Below are positions 16,210 to 23,816 of a stretch of 51,148 bases of DNA, one piece after another. The DNA is from JAHFLD01 sp964367145 (GTDB taxonomy: Bacteria > Patescibacteriota > Minisyncoccia > UBA6257 > 1-14-0-10-40-38): contig CAYIWJ010000004.1 in assembly GCA_964367145.1 (NCBI GenBank), forward strand, positions 1 through 51,148, written 5' to 3'. Every line of letters starts with the position of its first letter. The stretch's first letter is position 1. The translations under genes and the position numbers were made by a program. The notes under the pieces are model-generated. The model saw only the letters and a list, made by a program, of their open reading frames with translations, ran no database searches and had not been told where the DNA came from.

Positions 16210-17160
16210 TTAATCCTTAAAACCAAAGGCATAGCTCTTCCCGCCAATCAAAGTACCCCAGCCAAAATCACCAAGCAGATTACTTAAACCAGAGCTCGCG
16301 GGAAACGTTGGGGTATACTTCCTTTTGTTAACGCTCTTGTTTGCTTTCGCCACATATTTAGCCTTCAGATGATTATCTGAACCGCAAAAATATTCCAGAA
16401 CCACCGCCCCCGCAGGAAAACCGCTAACCGCAGTCTGCGATCCAGAAGATCCGCCCTGCTCGGTAACCACTACGGCAGAAGAATTTGAATTCAAAACGGG
16501 ATTGGCGCTTCCAGATGAATTAACTGGCTTGCTCTCCGCCGCCGTAATTGGGCCCAATTCTTTGCAATCCTTACCCTTATCAACACCCACAACAAGAGTT
16601 GCCTTAAATGGTTTACCATTCACCTTGCCACCGATACCGCCATAATATGCCGACACCCCAAAAAGACGGTTCTTATTCAACTGAACTCCGTCACACTTAA
16701 TTGAACCGTCAGGGTCGTAACTATAATCTGAATCTGCCAAACCTCCTGGCTCACTCCTGTTAATTCCAAAATTACTCGCGCCGGCAATATACTGTCCAAT
16801 CGTAAAAGGAGTTCCATCGGGATTCCGATGATCAGCCGGTATGCCATTTTGGAACTCCAGAGAATAAGTCGCTCCAGCGATTTTACCCCCCGGACCAAAT
16901 TCTGGCTTCATCCCGTCATTTTCCGGACTCGGATCATCAACACAAAGTCTTTGAATTGAAGTCGAATCGCCACCACCAGCGCCATCATCTTCCGCCAAAG
17001 CCGAACCCGTGGTTGGCGCCGGAGCACTACTCAACAAAACACTGGAAAGCGAACTCACGTCGCTCGCGATCTTGCTGGTTGAAAAATTCAGAAATCCGAC
17101 GTTTACCACAATAATCGCCATCAAAACCGCAAAATAATACCAAAAGTTTTTATGAATCAT
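16210..17160 (-). CDS. membrane-anchored extracytoplasmic protein with four cysteines (paralog 2)
   Basis: The 316-residue product begins MIHKNFWYYFAVLMAIIVVNVGFL, a single N-terminal membrane anchor, followed by a low-complexity Ser/Ala/Gly linker (about 35-70, with DDGAGGGDSTS). The extracytoplasmic domain contains four cysteines (LCVDDP, IKCDG, KDCKEL, YFCGSDN) and a second Ser/Asn-rich linker (about 205-235). Same architecture as the gene that follows 23 nt downstream, so the pair arose by duplication. Lysine-rich C-terminus. Probably a surface protein, but no known domain is recognisable. Confidence 0.6.
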   Translation of the reverse strand: MIHKNFWYYFAVLMAIIVVNVGFLNFSTSKIASDVSSLSSVLLSSAPAPTTGSALAEDDGAGGGDSTSIQRLCVDDPSPENDGMKPEFGPGGKIAGATYSLEFQNGIPADHRNPDGTPFTIGQYIAGASNFGINRSEPGGLADSDYSYDPDGSIKCDGVQLNKNRLFGVSAYYGGIGGKVNGKPFKATLVVGVDKGKDCKELGPITAAESKPVNSSGSANPVLNSNSSAVVVTEQGGSSGSQTAVSGFPAGAVVLEYFCGSDNHLKAKYVAKANKSVNKRKYTPTFPASSGLSNLLGDFGWGTLIGGKSYAFGFKD

Positions 17161-17249
17161 GACAAAACTATATCATAAACAAGGGCCGATTAAGCTGTGG
17201 ACAAAAAAGTTAGAAACAACTAACCCCAAACAAGGACTCTTTATTTTCT

Positions 17250-17377
17250 AGACTTGTCTCGCCGGAGCTTTAGCGGAGGTGGAAGCTCTCGGAACTTCAA
17301 CCTCATACCCCAGCAAGGACACATTCCTTTCAGAGAGGTTCTCGGAGTTTTCAATCTTCAATTTCTCCACCAAGTGA
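17250..17377. other. non-coding block, hairpin-rich, 5' flank of the rplK-downstream stem-loops
   Basis: No convincing gene. It contains a 10-bp hairpin with one mismatch (GAGGTGGAAG at 17276-17285 with CTTCAACCTC at 17295-17304) and a CGCCGGAG sequence at about 17260 that recalls the shared loop of the two large stem-loops next to it. It may be a decayed third copy. Confidence 0.4.
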
Positions 17378-17516
17378 GCCATTTCCTTCCGTCGGCAACT
17401 CTCGGAAACGTAAAAAGATTGGTTTTCGACGATAGTCGAAATTTTTAGGTTGAGAGGTAGCGGTTTCATTTTCCGCCGGAGAAAATGAAACCGCGGTGCT
17501 CGCGGAAGGAAATGGC
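17378..17516. repeat. large nested stem-loop, copy 1
   Basis: Outer stem GCCATTTCCTTCCG (17378-17391) pairs perfectly with CGGAAGGAAATGGC (17503-17516), 14 bp. Inside are a CTCTC/GAGAG-closed arm (about 17399-17456) with a TTCGAC/GTCGAA hairpin, and a 14-bp perfect hairpin at 17460-17494 whose arms (CGGTTTCATTTTC/GAAAATGAAACCG) enclose the loop CGCCGGA. The same hairpin design with different arm sequence and the same loop occurs in copy 2. Strand of action is not determined. Confidence 0.75.
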
Positions 17517-17542
17517 AATTTTTACCACGCATCCCAATCACC

Positions 17543-17614
17543 CCAACCAGCGAGGACTGCTTTTTCCTCACAGCCACCACAGAGACCAGCGTCATTTTCC
17601 AACGAGCGAGGACT
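17543..17614. repeat. direct repeat pair between the two stem-loops
   Basis: CCAACCAGCGAGGACT (17543-17558) and CCAACGAGCGAGGACT (17599-17614) are identical except for one base. The second runs into the outer stem of copy 2, suggesting the block grew by duplication. Confidence 0.6.
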
Positions 17615-17742
17615 CTTGTGTTTTGAGAAGCTATCGCAGGCGACGCGAGCTCGGTTTCCGTAGACGGAATCGCGTTGCCGAGATGAAGCGGTCGTTCTTC
17701 GCCGGAAAAGAACGAACCGCGGTTCTCAAAACACAAGAGTCC
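17610..17742. repeat. large nested stem-loop, copy 2
   Basis: A perfect 20-bp outer stem (17610-17629 with 17723-17742; GGACTCTTGTG... and its complement) encloses about 93 nt. Within it, GCGACGCGA (17640-17648) pairs with TCGCGTTGC (17670-17678) around a TTCCG/CGGAA hairpin. A 12-bp hairpin with one bulge (GCGGTCGTTCTT with AAGAACG-A-ACCGC, 17688-17720) carries the loop CGCCGGA as in copy 1. It ends 6 nt before the rplK stop codon on the minus strand. Confidence 0.8.
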
Positions 17743-17747
17743 AAGCG

Positions 17748-18170
17748 CTATCTAACTTCAATCCCCATATTTCTCGCCGTACCGGCGATAATCTTCTCCG
17801 CCGCCTCCAAATTGGTCGTATTCAAATCTATCATCTTCTTCTCAGCGATTTCGCGAACTTGCGCTTTGGTTACGGTTCCAACCTTCTTCTTGTTTGGCTC
17901 ACCGGATCCCTTTTCAATTCCCGCCGCCTTTTTTAAGAGCGAAGACGCTGGAGGAGTTTTAAGTTTAAAAGTAAAACTACGATCATCGTAAATAGTAATT
18001 TCCGCCGGCACCACATCCCCCATCATATCTTTAGTGGCTTCGTTAAATTTCTTGCAAAAATCGGCAATGTTAATGCCGTGTGGACCCAAGGCCGTTCCCA
18101 CCGGCGGCGCCGGGTTGGCTTTGCCAGCTTCCAGTTGCAGTTTTAATACTGTTTTAATTGGTTTGGCCAT
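17748..18170 (-). CDS. rplK: 50S ribosomal protein L11
   Basis: L11 binds the GTPase-associated centre of 23S rRNA. The 140-residue product starts MAKPIKTVLKLQLEAGKANPAPPVGTALGPHG, the proline-rich N-terminal domain, and ends with the rRNA-binding domain (about 70-140) holding KKKVGTVTKAQVREIAEKK and AGTARNMGIEV. Length is standard. Normally rplA follows, but here the downstream 580 nt are non-coding stem-loops. Upstream, a GxxExxY gene separates it from nusG. It probably belongs to the secE promoter's transcript. Confidence 0.97.
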   Translation of the reverse strand: MAKPIKTVLKLQLEAGKANPAPPVGTALGPHGINIADFCKKFNEATKDMMGDVVPAEITIYDDRSFTFKLKTPPASSLLKKAAGIEKGSGEPNKKKVGTVTKAQVREIAEKKMIDLNTTNLEAAEKIIAGTARNMGIEVR

Positions 18171-18184
18171 AATAAATTACAATA

Positions 18185-18221
18185 GCGACACTAATTACGA
18201 ATGACACACTAATCTACGAAT
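18185..18221. repeat. imperfect tandem 18/19-bp repeat
   Basis: GCGACACTAATTACGAAT (18185-18202) is followed immediately by GACACACTAATCTACGAAT (18203-18221). The second unit covers the stop codon of the GxxExxY gene. It may mark the boundary of an insertion between nusG and rplK. Confidence 0.5.
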
Positions 18222-18612
18222 AATTAACTACATTAATCACTCTTTTGGGACGCAAATAAGTGTTCCGAAAGTTTACTATAAGTCCCAATTTAAGTCCACT
18301 ACCAGTCAGATAACGCAACATCTGATAATAATCCTCTTTGGTGATGAATTTCTTAGCCTTAAGATCAATGATGATTTTATCCTCTACTAAAAAATCAACA
18401 AAACTACCCTTCATTTCTTTTCCCAAAGTTTCCAGATTATATTCACGCAAAAAAGGGATTTTATGGGCCACAAAAAACCTCTCTAAAGCATCGGCATACT
18501 GCCGTTCACTACAAAAACGGCCTAAATCATTATGAACCTTATAACACAGCCCCGTAATTCGATAGGATATATCCGGATATAAAAGGCCAATTTTTCCACC
18601 CATTCGTGTCAT
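18214..18612 (-). CDS. GxxExxY-type protein
   Basis: The 132-residue product fits the GxxExxY family: YRITGLCYKVHNDLGRFCSERQYADALERFF near the N-terminus, then the charged core SFVDFLVEDKIIIDLKAKKFITKEDY, whose D...(D/E)xK pattern resembles a PD-(D/E)XK nuclease fold. Family members have no settled function. It is wedged between nusG and rplK, an unusual place that breaks a conserved transcription-translation operon. Flanking features (a TCCGCC/GGCGGA palindrome upstream and a tandem repeat at its end) suggest insertion. A start nine bases further in (18603) is possible. Confidence 0.8.
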   Translation of the reverse strand: MTRMGGKIGLLYPDISYRITGLCYKVHNDLGRFCSERQYADALERFFVAHKIPFLREYNLETLGKEMKGSFVDFLVEDKIIIDLKAKKFITKEDYYQMLRYLTGSGLKLGLIVNFRNTYLRPKRVINVVNYS

Positions 18613-18619
18613 TGGCGTG

Positions 18620-18635
18620 TCCGCCAGCCGGCGGA
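18620..18635. repeat. TCCGCC-AGCC-GGCGGA palindrome
   Basis: A 6-bp stem with a four-base loop lies just upstream of the GxxExxY gene. The same TCCGCC/GGCGGA arms occur in the palindrome inserted in the tRNA-Ser copy near 50950. Confidence 0.6.
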
Positions 18636-18654
18636 TTGATAGATTGGTGTCGCC

Positions 18655-19221
18655 TCACAATTTCTGAACTTGCAGAGAGTCCAATTCCACCACCGTATCC
18701 CTCCCAAAAATTGGCACCAAAACCTTGACCTTGCCTTTTTCCTCGTCAATACCCGAAACCTTGGCATCGTAATCCTTAAACGGACCATCGGTAATTTTAA
18801 TCAACTCACCAACCTGAAGATCAATCTTGAACTTGGTCTCCTGATTTCCCATGCGCGACATTAAAAGATCTATCTCGGGTTTGGAAAGCGGCACCGGAGT
18901 CGTACTGTCCGATCCCACAAAGCCGGTTACTCGCGGGGTATTACGCACCACATACCAAGAATCATCGGTCAGCGTCATATCCACCAAAACATACCCGGGG
19001 TAAATCTTCTCCGAGACCTCTCGCCGCTTGCCATTTTTAATCTTCACCTTCTTTTCCAAAGGAACAATAATGTTAAAAATCTTATCGTTCATGCCAAGCG
19101 AGTCCACGCGCTGGCGCAAGTAGCGAACTACCGCGTCTTCGTAGCCGGAATAGGTATGAATCGCGTACCAGTGTCGCTCATTGTTTCCCGCCGAAAGTTT
19201 TTGTGTTGACTTTGATTCCAT
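18655..19221 (-). CDS. nusG: transcription termination/antitermination factor NusG
   Basis: NusG binds RNA polymerase and links it to Rho or the ribosome. The 188-residue product has an N-terminal NGN domain (about 14-125) starting RHWYAIHTYSGYEDAV with YPGYVLVDM and VRNTPRVTGFVG, and a C-terminal KOW domain (about 130-188) with VGELIKITDGPFKDYDAKVSGID. Standard length. It follows secE by 4 nt, as in most bacteria. A GxxExxY gene intervenes before rplK. Confidence 0.97.
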   Translation of the reverse strand: MESKSTQKLSAGNNERHWYAIHTYSGYEDAVVRYLRQRVDSLGMNDKIFNIIVPLEKKVKIKNGKRREVSEKIYPGYVLVDMTLTDDSWYVVRNTPRVTGFVGSDSTTPVPLSKPEIDLLMSRMGNQETKFKIDLQVGELIKITDGPFKDYDAKVSGIDEEKGKVKVLVPIFGRDTVVELDSLQVQKL

Positions 19222-19225
19222 ATAA

Positions 19226-19414
19226 TTAACTCAAAAAGAAAACCTGCAATAAGTAGGTAAAAATAAAATCCAAGACCCCCAAAAACAGCGCCGTCGCCAG
19301 CGAAAAAGTAATAACCACGAGCGTCAGTCGCCGCGTCTCAACCCAATTCGGCCAGTTCACCCGTCGAAACTCTTGTTTGGAAGATTCCCAGAAAAGCTTT
19401 AGACGATTAGTCAT
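19226..19414 (-). CDS. secE: preprotein translocase subunit SecE
   Basis: The 62-residue product is the single-span SecE of the SecYEG channel. It has an amphipathic N-terminal helix with the family motif SKQEFRRVNWPNWVETRRLT, then a membrane helix (about 32-58). First gene after the promoter at 19442-19470 and directly before nusG. Confidence 0.92.
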   Translation of the reverse strand: MTNRLKLFWESSKQEFRRVNWPNWVETRRLTLVVITFSLATALFLGVLDFIFTYLLQVFFLS

Positions 19415-19441
19415 AAATGAACAATTTAAAGAATAAAAATG

Positions 19442-19470
19442 AGTATATCAAGAAAACAAAAGTCGGTCAA
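19442..19470 (-). promoter_or_regulatory. promoter of secE-nusG-(GxxExxY)-rplK
   Basis: On the minus strand TTGACC, a 17-nt spacer and TATACT form one of the best sigma70-type matches in the window, 27 nt before the secE ATG. Confidence 0.8.
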
Positions 19471-19479
19471 CAAAAAACC

Positions 19480-21531
19480 CTACGCGCTCGTATCCAAATT
19501 TTTTACCGCCAGCGCGTGTGTTTGAATGAATTTCTTACGCGGCTCAACAAGCTCCCCCATTAAAACATCAAACAGGTGATCCGCAGCTTCGGCATCGGCA
19601 ATTGTCACCCCCTTCATAAAGCGCGTCGCGGGATCCATGGTCGTTTCCCAAAGCTGGCTTGGATTCATCTCGCCCAAACCTTTATAGCGCTGAATACCAA
19701 CTCCTCGCCCCTCCGGAGAACTAACAGCCTCCGAACCATCGGGATTTTTTTCTTCATCCTTTTTAGCCTCTTTTTTTGACGCCTTGAGCGCCTTGCCCTC
19801 GCCGCGAGCCTTAAGCATCTCCTCGGTCATCGTCTTTCGCGCCGCATCGTCATAGGCGTATCGCACATCTTTGCCGAGTTGCAAACGATAAAGCGGCGGA
19901 CAGGCGATATACAAATAACCCTGATTTATAACCTGCGGAAAATAACGATAAAAAAGCGTCAAAAGCAAAGTTCGAATGTGCGCGCCATCCACGTCGGCAT
20001 CGGTCATCAAAATAATTTTATGATAGCGAATTTTGGCAAGATCAAACGACTCCGCGATCGCCGTTCCCATTGCCACCACTAGAGATCTAATTTCCTTGTT
20101 CGCCAGCATCTTATCAATTCTCGCCTTTTCCACATTTAAGAGTTTTCCACGCAAAGGTAAAATGGCTTGAGTCCGCCGATCGCGTCCAGCCTTGGCCGAA
20201 CCGCCGGCCGAATCTCCCTCTACGATAAAGATTTCGGAATCCGCCGGATCTTTAGATGTGCAATCCGCCAACTTCCCGGGCAAAGTAAGTCCCTCCAAAA
20301 CCCCTTTACGCAAAACCATATCCTTAGCGGCTTTCGCCGCCTTCCGCGCCTTGGCGGCCAACATGCCCTTTTCTACAATTCGGCGCGCATCCTGCGGATT
20401 GCGCTCCATATAGTCCTTCAGTGCCTCACCTATAACACTCTCCGTCGCCGTCCGCGCCCCCGGGTTACCCAAACGCGCTTTAGTCTGCCCCTCAAACTGC
20501 GGTTCACGCAAACGCACGGAAACAACCGCGATCAAACCCTCGCGCACGTCATCGCCAGTAATGCCCTCATCCGTCTTGGAAATGCTATCTTTAAGGTAAT
20601 CGTTCAAACTGCGCGTTAAAGCGGAACGAAACCCCGTTAAGTGCATTCCGCCGTCCGGTGTGTAAATATTGTTCGCAAAACTCAATTCCCGCGTTTCAAT
20701 ATCGTTAATGTAACTAAACGCCGCCTCCACTTCTATCTCATCCTGTACTCGGTTTGTATAAAAAGGCACTTCTTGCAATGGCGGCGTCCCTTCGCCTAAA
20801 TATTTTAAGAATGATAAAAGTCCGCCCTCAAAGTAAAACGAATAATAAGCCGACACCTCACTTCTGGCATCAATCACCTCTATTTTAACGTTCTTGGTCA
20901 AAAACGCCTGATTACGCAAATGCGCCAAAATCTTTTTTATATCAAAATTTATCTCCTTAAAAATTTCCGGATCGGCCTCAAAAGAAATCTTGGTACCCGT
21001 ATGCGTGCTCTTGCCAACGTTCTTAACCTTGGCCTGCGGAACTCCACGCTTGTACTCCTGCACATAGAGTCCGCCATCGCGCGACACCTCCGCCTTCATC
21101 CAGACAGACAAGGCGCAGACCACTGAAACACCAACGCCGTGCAACCCGCCAGAAACTTTATATGAGTCTCCGCCAAATTTTCCGCCCGCATGCAACGTCG
21201 TCAAAACCGTCTCCAAGGCCGATTTCTTGGTCTTCTCGTGCACCTCCACCGGAATACCTCGACCGTCATCGGTAATGGCGACGCGATTGCCCGGCAAAAG
21301 TTCCACTCGAATCCGCGTGGCATGCCCACCCATCGCTTCGTCTATAGAATTATCCACCACCTCCCAAATCAAATGATGCAAACCATCCACACCCGTAGAA
21401 CCAATATACATTCCTGGCCGCTTACGCACCGGCTCCAAACCCTCTAGAACATAAATATCCTTCGCCGTATAGGAGGGTTTTTTCTCCGCTTCTGGTTTCA
21501 ATTTGGTTTCCCTAACTTCGTCTTTTGGCAT
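19480..21531 (-). CDS. gyrB: DNA gyrase subunit B
   Basis: GyrB supplies the ATPase and TOPRIM parts of gyrase. The 683-residue product has the GHKL ATPase domain with YIGSTGVDGLHHLIWEVVDNSIDEA-type landmarks (about 42-66), DDGRGIP and the GGLHGVGVSVV lid. The TOPRIM domain carries EGDSAGGSAK (about 443-452) and the acidic DADVDGAHI. A lysine-rich insertion of about 35 residues (about 575-615, including KASKKEAKKDEEKNPDG) precedes RYKGLGEMNP. No gyrA nearby. Its own promoter lies just after pheS. Confidence 0.96.
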   Translation of the reverse strand: MPKDEVRETKLKPEAEKKPSYTAKDIYVLEGLEPVRKRPGMYIGSTGVDGLHHLIWEVVDNSIDEAMGGHATRIRVELLPGNRVAITDDGRGIPVEVHEKTKKSALETVLTTLHAGGKFGGDSYKVSGGLHGVGVSVVCALSVWMKAEVSRDGGLYVQEYKRGVPQAKVKNVGKSTHTGTKISFEADPEIFKEINFDIKKILAHLRNQAFLTKNVKIEVIDARSEVSAYYSFYFEGGLLSFLKYLGEGTPPLQEVPFYTNRVQDEIEVEAAFSYINDIETRELSFANNIYTPDGGMHLTGFRSALTRSLNDYLKDSISKTDEGITGDDVREGLIAVVSVRLREPQFEGQTKARLGNPGARTATESVIGEALKDYMERNPQDARRIVEKGMLAAKARKAAKAAKDMVLRKGVLEGLTLPGKLADCTSKDPADSEIFIVEGDSAGGSAKAGRDRRTQAILPLRGKLLNVEKARIDKMLANKEIRSLVVAMGTAIAESFDLAKIRYHKIILMTDADVDGAHIRTLLLTLFYRYFPQVINQGYLYIACPPLYRLQLGKDVRYAYDDAARKTMTEEMLKARGEGKALKASKKEAKKDEEKNPDGSEAVSSPEGRGVGIQRYKGLGEMNPSQLWETTMDPATRFMKGVTIADAEAADHLFDVLMGELVEPRKKFIQTHALAVKNLDTSA

Positions 21532-21580
21532 AAAAAAATAGAGACCGCGAGGCTAAAAAATTAGCCCGAAACACTCCAAT

Positions 21581-21609
21581 AGTATAACAAAAATAGATCG
21601 CTAAAGCAA
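21581..21609 (-). promoter_or_regulatory. promoter of gyrB
   Basis: On the minus strand TTGCTT, a 17-nt spacer and TATACT lie 10 nt past the pheS stop codon. The 5' leader of about 45 nt contains a GGCTAA/TTAGCC hairpin at 21551-21566. Confidence 0.6.
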
Positions 21610-21618
21610 AGCAATTAC

Positions 21619-22842
21619 CTACCTAATCACTGCCCCTAATTCCTTCCTTAAAAATTCTTCCACCGCCGCGTGAATTTTCCCAACCTCCTCATTAGTTAAA
21701 GTCCTTTCAAACGAACGATAAATCGTACGGAAGGTATAACTCTTATTCCCCACCCCCAGCTTCGCCTCATTCTCATACTCATCAATCAGCTTCACCTCTT
21801 CCACCAAATTACCGCCAAGCTCACGGACAACTTCATAAAACCGATTTGGCACCACGGCTTTGGGAACGATAAAAGAAATATCGCGAATAATCTCTGGATA
21901 GCGACTAACCTGCGTGTAAACACTTTCAATGTTTGTAAATTGCGCCGTAATTCGCGGATCGGTTGACCACAAAATGCGAATATCCGGAATCTGCATCTTT
22001 TGCATGGCCAGCCTCTCCACCCCAAAACCAAAAGCCCCCCCCCCGTAAATCGCCGGATCAATCCCAAGTTTGGCCAAAGTGCTTCCCCGCGCCATTCCCG
22101 CGCCCAAAATCTCCAACCAATCATCGCCGAATTTCACCTCCATTTGCGTGCTCGGATCAGTATATGGAAAAGCATCCGGCAAAAACCGCGTAACCGCCTT
22201 TGCGCCAAAAACCGCTCCGACTATTGAGGTCAGAACATTCTGCAAATCCTCCAAAGTCAAAACCTTCTGGCTTTTCTTGACCAGATACAACCCATCAATC
22301 TGATGAAAAACCGAAAAATGTTTACGATCAATTTCGTCCTTGCGATAAACCTTGCCGTAGGAAAGAAGTCCCATAAAGCCGCGCGATTCCAGTTTTTTAA
22401 TTGTCGCCGGATTCTTTAGGTGATACATCCACATTGACGTCGTCTGCGTGCGCAACATTCGCCCGGGAGTCAAAAAATAACTATCTGTTTCACGCCTAGT
22501 TGGATGATCCGCGGGAAAATCAAACAAATCAAAATTATTCGCCGGACTAATGGTTTCGGGAATGCTCACTACGTCAAAACCTCGTAAATCGGGCACAGTC
22601 AAAATCTTATCTATCACCAACTTGACCGGCGAATTTTTGGTCCGGGTTAAATCCGGCAAAGCCAAAAGCCGCTGTAAGCGTTGCGCCTCAAAATCATTTC
22701 TCTTCTGCAATTCCAAGAGCAAACCATCTTCTTCCGGATCAGCGTAAGTGATCATCTCTCCGCCCGTCAAAGCTGGACTCGTCGCAACCTCAATTTTGAA
22801 TGGATAACTCTCCCTCGGGTTTATTTTCATAGTTTGTGCCAT
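21619..22842 (-). CDS. pheS: phenylalanyl-tRNA synthetase alpha chain fused to an FDX-ACB domain (single-chain type)
   Basis: The catalytic core is PheS: HPTRRETDSYF (about 114-124), motif 2 GKVYRKDEIDRKHFSVFHQIDGL (landmark, about 183-205) and motif 3 GGGAFGFGVERLAM (about 271-284). Unlike ordinary PheS (about 330-350 residues), the 407-residue product continues into a C-terminal ferredoxin-fold anticodon-binding domain (about 312-407; SRYPEIIRDISFIVP, FDEY-like LIDEYENEAKLG, then FERTLTNEEVGKIH). That domain normally ends PheT. The layout equals the monomeric mitochondrial PheRS. No pheT is nearby. Whether a PheT exists elsewhere cannot be seen here. Confidence 0.9.
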   Translation of the reverse strand: MAQTMKINPRESYPFKIEVATSPALTGGEMITYADPEEDGLLLELQKRNDFEAQRLQRLLALPDLTRTKNSPVKLVIDKILTVPDLRGFDVVSIPETISPANNFDLFDFPADHPTRRETDSYFLTPGRMLRTQTTSMWMYHLKNPATIKKLESRGFMGLLSYGKVYRKDEIDRKHFSVFHQIDGLYLVKKSQKVLTLEDLQNVLTSIVGAVFGAKAVTRFLPDAFPYTDPSTQMEVKFGDDWLEILGAGMARGSTLAKLGIDPAIYGGGAFGFGVERLAMQKMQIPDIRILWSTDPRITAQFTNIESVYTQVSRYPEIIRDISFIVPKAVVPNRFYEVVRELGGNLVEEVKLIDEYENEAKLGVGNKSYTFRTIYRSFERTLTNEEVGKIHAAVEEFLRKELGAVIR

Positions 22843-22908
22843 AAACCAATATACCTAAAACCTATCAAATAAGACGACAAAACAAAAGTTTCGCAATAAA
22901 AAACAAAT

Positions 22909-23211
22909 TCAACGCCCCGCCCACTTAATCCGCCTCGCTTCTTCTTCTATAATCGGTCCTTCATATTCTCCGTTATGCGCCGAGCTTCCCTCATAAGTCG
23001 GCTGTTTTTGATCCAAATGCAAGTTAACCATCCAGCCTTCTGCAACCTCGTCTACATAAACATGAAATCTGGGAAAGGGTCGGCCGGTGGCACTCCGCAC
23101 AAAAGACAATTCACCGCTTATCCGTTTAACCTCCGGATGATAACCCGATTGGCGTAAAATCAGATTTATATTTTTCGGCTTCTGAATAGACGACGGGATT
23201 AAAAATTTCAT
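22909..23211 (-). CDS. conserved small hypothetical protein
   Basis: The 100-residue product begins MKFLIPSSIQKPKNINLILRQ and has a basic N-terminal third, then aromatic and charged segments (RFHVYVDEVAEGWMVNLHLDQKQPTYEG, about 48-75) and an acidic-to-basic end (GPIIEEEARRIKW). No signal or membrane segment. The style matches short proteins I associate with parcubacterial genomes, but I assign no function. It stands alone between pheS and a small membrane protein. Confidence 0.65.
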   Translation of the reverse strand: MKFLIPSSIQKPKNINLILRQSGYHPEVKRISGELSFVRSATGRPFPRFHVYVDEVAEGWMVNLHLDQKQPTYEGSSAHNGEYEGPIIEEEARRIKWAGR

Positions 23212-23258
23212 AAGTGGCGCGACGTCTAATTATACCAAAAAATCAGAGCTAAAAAAAT

Positions 23259-23275
23259 GCCCACCTAAGGTGGGC
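23259..23275 (-). terminator. terminator of the 23289-23660 gene
   Basis: GCCCACC-TAA-GGTGGGC, 7 bp, followed on the minus strand by ATTTTTTTAG. It lies 14 nt past the stop codon. Confidence 0.85.
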
Positions 23276-23288
23276 TAAGCAAAAACCA

Positions 23289-23660
23289 TCAGACATTATG
23301 AATGTTAAAGTCACCTCTACAAAACAGCGCAAGCCAAGAAAAAATGCAAACCGGAGAAGTGATGCCAAGAAGAAGGCAGGCAAAATGCCTTAATAGCATT
23401 TTTGGGGACAAAGCAAACGTCAGCCCCAAAATATAAGCCATACTCAAATACGCGCAAAAACCCAGCGAGAGACTGGCGAAAAAGCCAAAAAGCAGGAATC
23501 CATTAACCGGCCTATCAAGGAACAACTTAAAAAGCGGTAAGTAGGCTACACACAACACAGTCAAGATCAAAAGGCTCGTCAACCACTGATCTTTCAGCCA
23601 CTTGCCGATGACGCGCAACTTCGCACTCAAAAAGGCCATCTGCCGCATACAAACCTCCAA
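23289..23660 (-). CDS. small polytopic membrane protein, hypothetical
   Basis: The 123-residue product has three or four hydrophobic segments (about 30-48, 54-76 and 93-113) and a short charged N-terminus. No recognised family. An internal start at 23648 (MRQMAFLSAK) is as likely as the first ATG. A strong terminator follows. Neighbours give no clue to its role. Confidence 0.5.
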   Translation of the reverse strand: MEVCMRQMAFLSAKLRVIGKWLKDQWLTSLLILTVLCVAYLPLFKLFLDRPVNGFLLFGFFASLSLGFCAYLSMAYILGLTFALSPKMLLRHFACLLLGITSPVCIFSWLALFCRGDFNIHNV

Positions 23661-23778
23661 TCATGAAAAAGGACTCCCCCGATAATAAACCCTTGCCACC
23701 AAAAGTCAAACTCTTATGCACATCTTCCATTGGTGAATTCTGGTCAAAAACCAATAAAAATTTTCCTTAAAAATAAAA

Positions 23779-23800
23779 GAGGGTTGGTTTCCCAACCCTC
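23779..23800 (-). terminator. terminator of the 23817-24452 gene
   Basis: GAGGGTTGG and CCAACCCTC form a perfect 9-bp stem with a four-base loop, followed on the minus strand by TTTTATTTTT. Confidence 0.88.
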
Positions 23801-23816
23801 CGTGCGAACTTACTAC

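Noticed and set aside
17248..17736. 162-residue open frame on the minus strand across the stem-loops
   Set aside because: The sequence is dominated by inverted and direct repeats, and the peptide shows no domain, conserved motif or L1 similarity. RNA/DNA structure explains the region better.
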